A stretch of 64,000 nucleotides of DNA from Maribacter sedimenticola (lineage in GTDB: Bacteria > Bacteroidota > Bacteroidia > Flavobacteriales > Flavobacteriaceae): assembly GCF_900188415.1 (NCBI RefSeq), contig NZ_FZNV01000001.1:1-64000 (forward strand), given 5' to 3'. Made by a program: the position numbers and the translations under genes. A model generated the notes under the pieces. The model did no database searches. It had not been told where the DNA came from and saw only the letters and a list, made by a program, of their open reading frames with translations. Positions 62,530 through 64,000 of this stretch are shown here, piece after piece; position 1 is the stretch's first letter, and the number at the start of each line of letters is the position of its first letter.

Positions 62530-64000
62530 TTGAAAAAGTTTCTCTCAATCCTAATCATGTTAATTAGTAGTTATTCCCTTCAAGCCCAACAAGAAGCCGC
62601 TATCTGGTATTTTGGTAGGAATGCCGGTCTGGATTTTAGGTCCGGTACTCCGGTACCCTTGGTGGATGGTCAGATTTATACACGTGAAGGGTGTGCCACC
62701 ATTTCGGATAATGTGGGCAATCTCTTGTTCTATACAGATGGTATTTCCATTTGGGACCGTAACCATAATACTATGCCCAATGGTACGGGATTGTTGGGTG
62801 ATCCTTCTTCCTCACAGTCCGGCATGATCGTACCCCATCCCGGTGACCCCAATTTGTTCTACGTTTTTGTCATTGATAATGAATATGGAGCTGATGGCCT
62901 CACCTATAATGTGGTGGATATGTCCCTCAATGGCGGCTTGGGCGATGTAACTTCAGAAAAAAATGTGCTGTTATGGACCCCAATTAGCGAACGTATTACG
63001 GCCGTGGAACATGCCAATGGGCAAAGTATCTGGGTCATTACCCGGGCGGACGATACCAACCAATTCTTGGCCTATTTAATAGATGATACGGGTATCAATA
63101 CGGTTCCCGTAGTGTCCAATATGCCAGTTTTGGGAAGCCCCTACTATGCCTTTGTGGGCCAGTTAAAGGCCAGCCAAGATGGGAGTATGTTGGCATCTGC
63201 CTATGCCCAGGATGGTAAGTTGGAACTATATAGGTTCGATACTGCAACTGGGTCGGTGTATGACCCTTTAAGTTTGGAAGGTACCTTTGATGATACAAAT
63301 GACCGTGCCCATGCCTATGGGGTTGAATTTTCTGCCAGTGGCAACTTATTGTACGTTAGTACGCGCAGTGGGGTCTACCAGTATGACGTAAGCAGTTATG
63401 ACCGCAATACCATTATGGCTTCCCGCACCACGTTGACCCAAGATTATTTGGGCCCTGACTATTATTATACGGATTTTCCCGGGGCCATACAAATGGGAAT
63501 AGACGGAAAAATCTATGTGGCTCGGTTGGGAAGGCCTTTTTTGATGGTCGTCAACGATCCGGAGGTTTTGGGCGTTGGCTGTAATATGGTGGAAGAAGGG
63601 GTGTATTTGGGTGCCGGTACAACCAGTATGTTGGGATTACCACCATTCATCACCAGTTTCTTTTATGTGGGCATTGAGGCACAAAATTTTTGTTTGGGTC
63701 AGGGAACCGAATTTTCCGTAGAGACCTCAGGCCCCATTACTTCGATAACCTGGGACTTTGGGGACGGAAACACCTCCACGGATGAAGAACCGGTACATGT
63801 CTATGCAGCTTCTGGAACCTTTACCGTAAACGTTACGGCGAATACGGCCACCGATACAAAAACGGAGACAAAGGATATTACCATTTATGAAACCCCGGTG
63901 GCCAATACGCCTGCAGATTTGATAGGATGCACCTCCTACGGAAGTTACAATTTGGATATGCCCTCTTTAGATACGACTGTTTTGGGCGCTCAGGACCCTA
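62530..64000 (+). CDS. Secreted PKD-domain surface protein, N-terminal part
   Basis: The reading frame continues past the right edge, so only the first 490 codons are present. Initiation is probably at TTG 62530, because it supplies the Lys-Lys of a signal peptide (KKFLSILIMLISSYSLQAQ); the in-frame ATG at 62557 would leave it truncated. The next ~360 residues look like a beta propeller ('FGRNAGLDFRSG', 'LFYTDGISIWDRN', 'GKIYVARLG'), followed by a PKD domain ('ITWDFGDGNTSTDEEPVHVYAASGTFTVNV'). This is the usual head of T9SS-exported gliding-motility C-terminal-domain proteins. G+C is clearly higher than in the ECF gene beside it. Confidence 0.87.
   Translation, partial: MKKFLSILIMLISSYSLQAQQEAAIWYFGRNAGLDFRSGTPVPLVDGQIYTREGCATISDNVGNLLFYTDGISIWDRNHNTMPNGTGLLGDPSSSQSGMIVPHPGDPNLFYVFVIDNEYGADGLTYNVVDMSLNGGLGDVTSEKNVLLWTPISERITAVEHANGQSIWVITRADDTNQFLAYLIDDTGINTVPVVSNMPVLGSPYYAFVGQLKASQDGSMLASAYAQDGKLELYRFDTATGSVYDPLSLEGTFDDTNDRAHAYGVEFSASGNLLYVSTRSGVYQYDVSSYDRNTIMASRTTLTQDYLGPDYYYTDFPGAIQMGIDGKIYVARLGRPFLMVVNDPEVLGVGCNMVEEGVYLGAGTTSMLGLPPFITSFFYVGIEAQNFCLGQGTEFSVETSGPITSITWDFGDGNTSTDEEPVHVYAASGTFTVNVTANTATDTKTETKDITIYETPVANTPADLIGCTSYGSYNLDMPSLDTTVLGAQDP

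Noticed and set aside
1..64000. CRISPR arrays, insertion sequences, prophage or integrase genes
   Set aside because: No regularly spaced direct repeats, transposase, integrase or phage structural motifs were seen on either strand.

Overview
The window looks like chromosomal DNA of a marine member of the Flavobacteriaceae (Bacteroidota; Maribacter, Zobellia or Arenibacter-like, though genus cannot be fixed from sequence alone). The evidence is type IX secretion (T9SS) cargo with a gliding-motility C-terminal domain, a PorP/SprF protein, a SusC/SusD pair, several small families confined to flavobacteria, absence of Shine-Dalgarno sites, and promoters of the Bacteroidota type (TTG ... TAnnTTTG). 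The coding strands average roughly 35-40% G+C, with clear local departures.

Layout. (1) 1-5.9 kb: the C-terminal part of a giant SprB-repeat adhesin and its PorP/SprF partner. (2) 5.9-20.1 kb: housekeeping genes (folB, tRNA-Cys, a DoxX-like protein, holB, pgk, an MltD-like transglycosylase, a DUF4837 lipoprotein, a PorE-like OmpA protein, tatA, an M23 peptidase, a GH3 protein, a DUF6909-like protein). (3) 20.1-40.2 kb: a large surface-polysaccharide locus. It has a Wzz-like protein, rfbBACD (dTDP-L-rhamnose), an unusual cassette of class II aldolase, FGGY kinase, iron alcohol dehydrogenase and CTP-type nucleotidyltransferase, then a Wzx flippase, a TagB/TagF-type CDP-polyol phosphotransferase, two Wzy/ligase-like proteins, two GT4 glycosyltransferases, gmd plus an Rmd-like reductase (GDP-D-rhamnose), a WcaJ-type initiating transferase and a UDP-xylose synthase. 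(4) 40.2-44.4 kb: purD and a conserved flavobacterial block (DUF6341-like, DUF6427, DUF4254, GT9). (5) 44.4-54.7 kb: an accessory organoarsenic-type locus: TetR regulator, arsS radical SAM enzyme, a metallophosphoesterase-AhpD fusion, a sodium:solute symporter, SusD, SusC and a DUF2064 'arsenosugar' glycosyltransferase. (6) 55.1-62.4 kb: DegQ protease, patatin phospholipase, SLC13 permease, a PaaE-type ferredoxin reductase, and a YciI/ECF42 sigma-factor pair. (7) 62.5 kb to the right edge: the start of another secreted PKD-domain protein.

Two systems deserve attention. The polysaccharide locus encodes what looks like a full route from a ketose to a CDP-activated polyol and its polymerisation, giving a teichoic-acid-like phosphodiester polymer in a Gram-negative bacterium that also makes dTDP-L-rhamnose and GDP-D-rhamnose. 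The arsenosugar-type locus couples ArsS chemistry to an outer-membrane SusCD importer and an inner-membrane symporter. It contains a two-domain fusion whose phosphoesterase half lacks canonical metal ligands, and a TetR gene whose palindromic site recurs upstream of the SusCD operon. The metabolic assignments for both are inferences from gene families and context.
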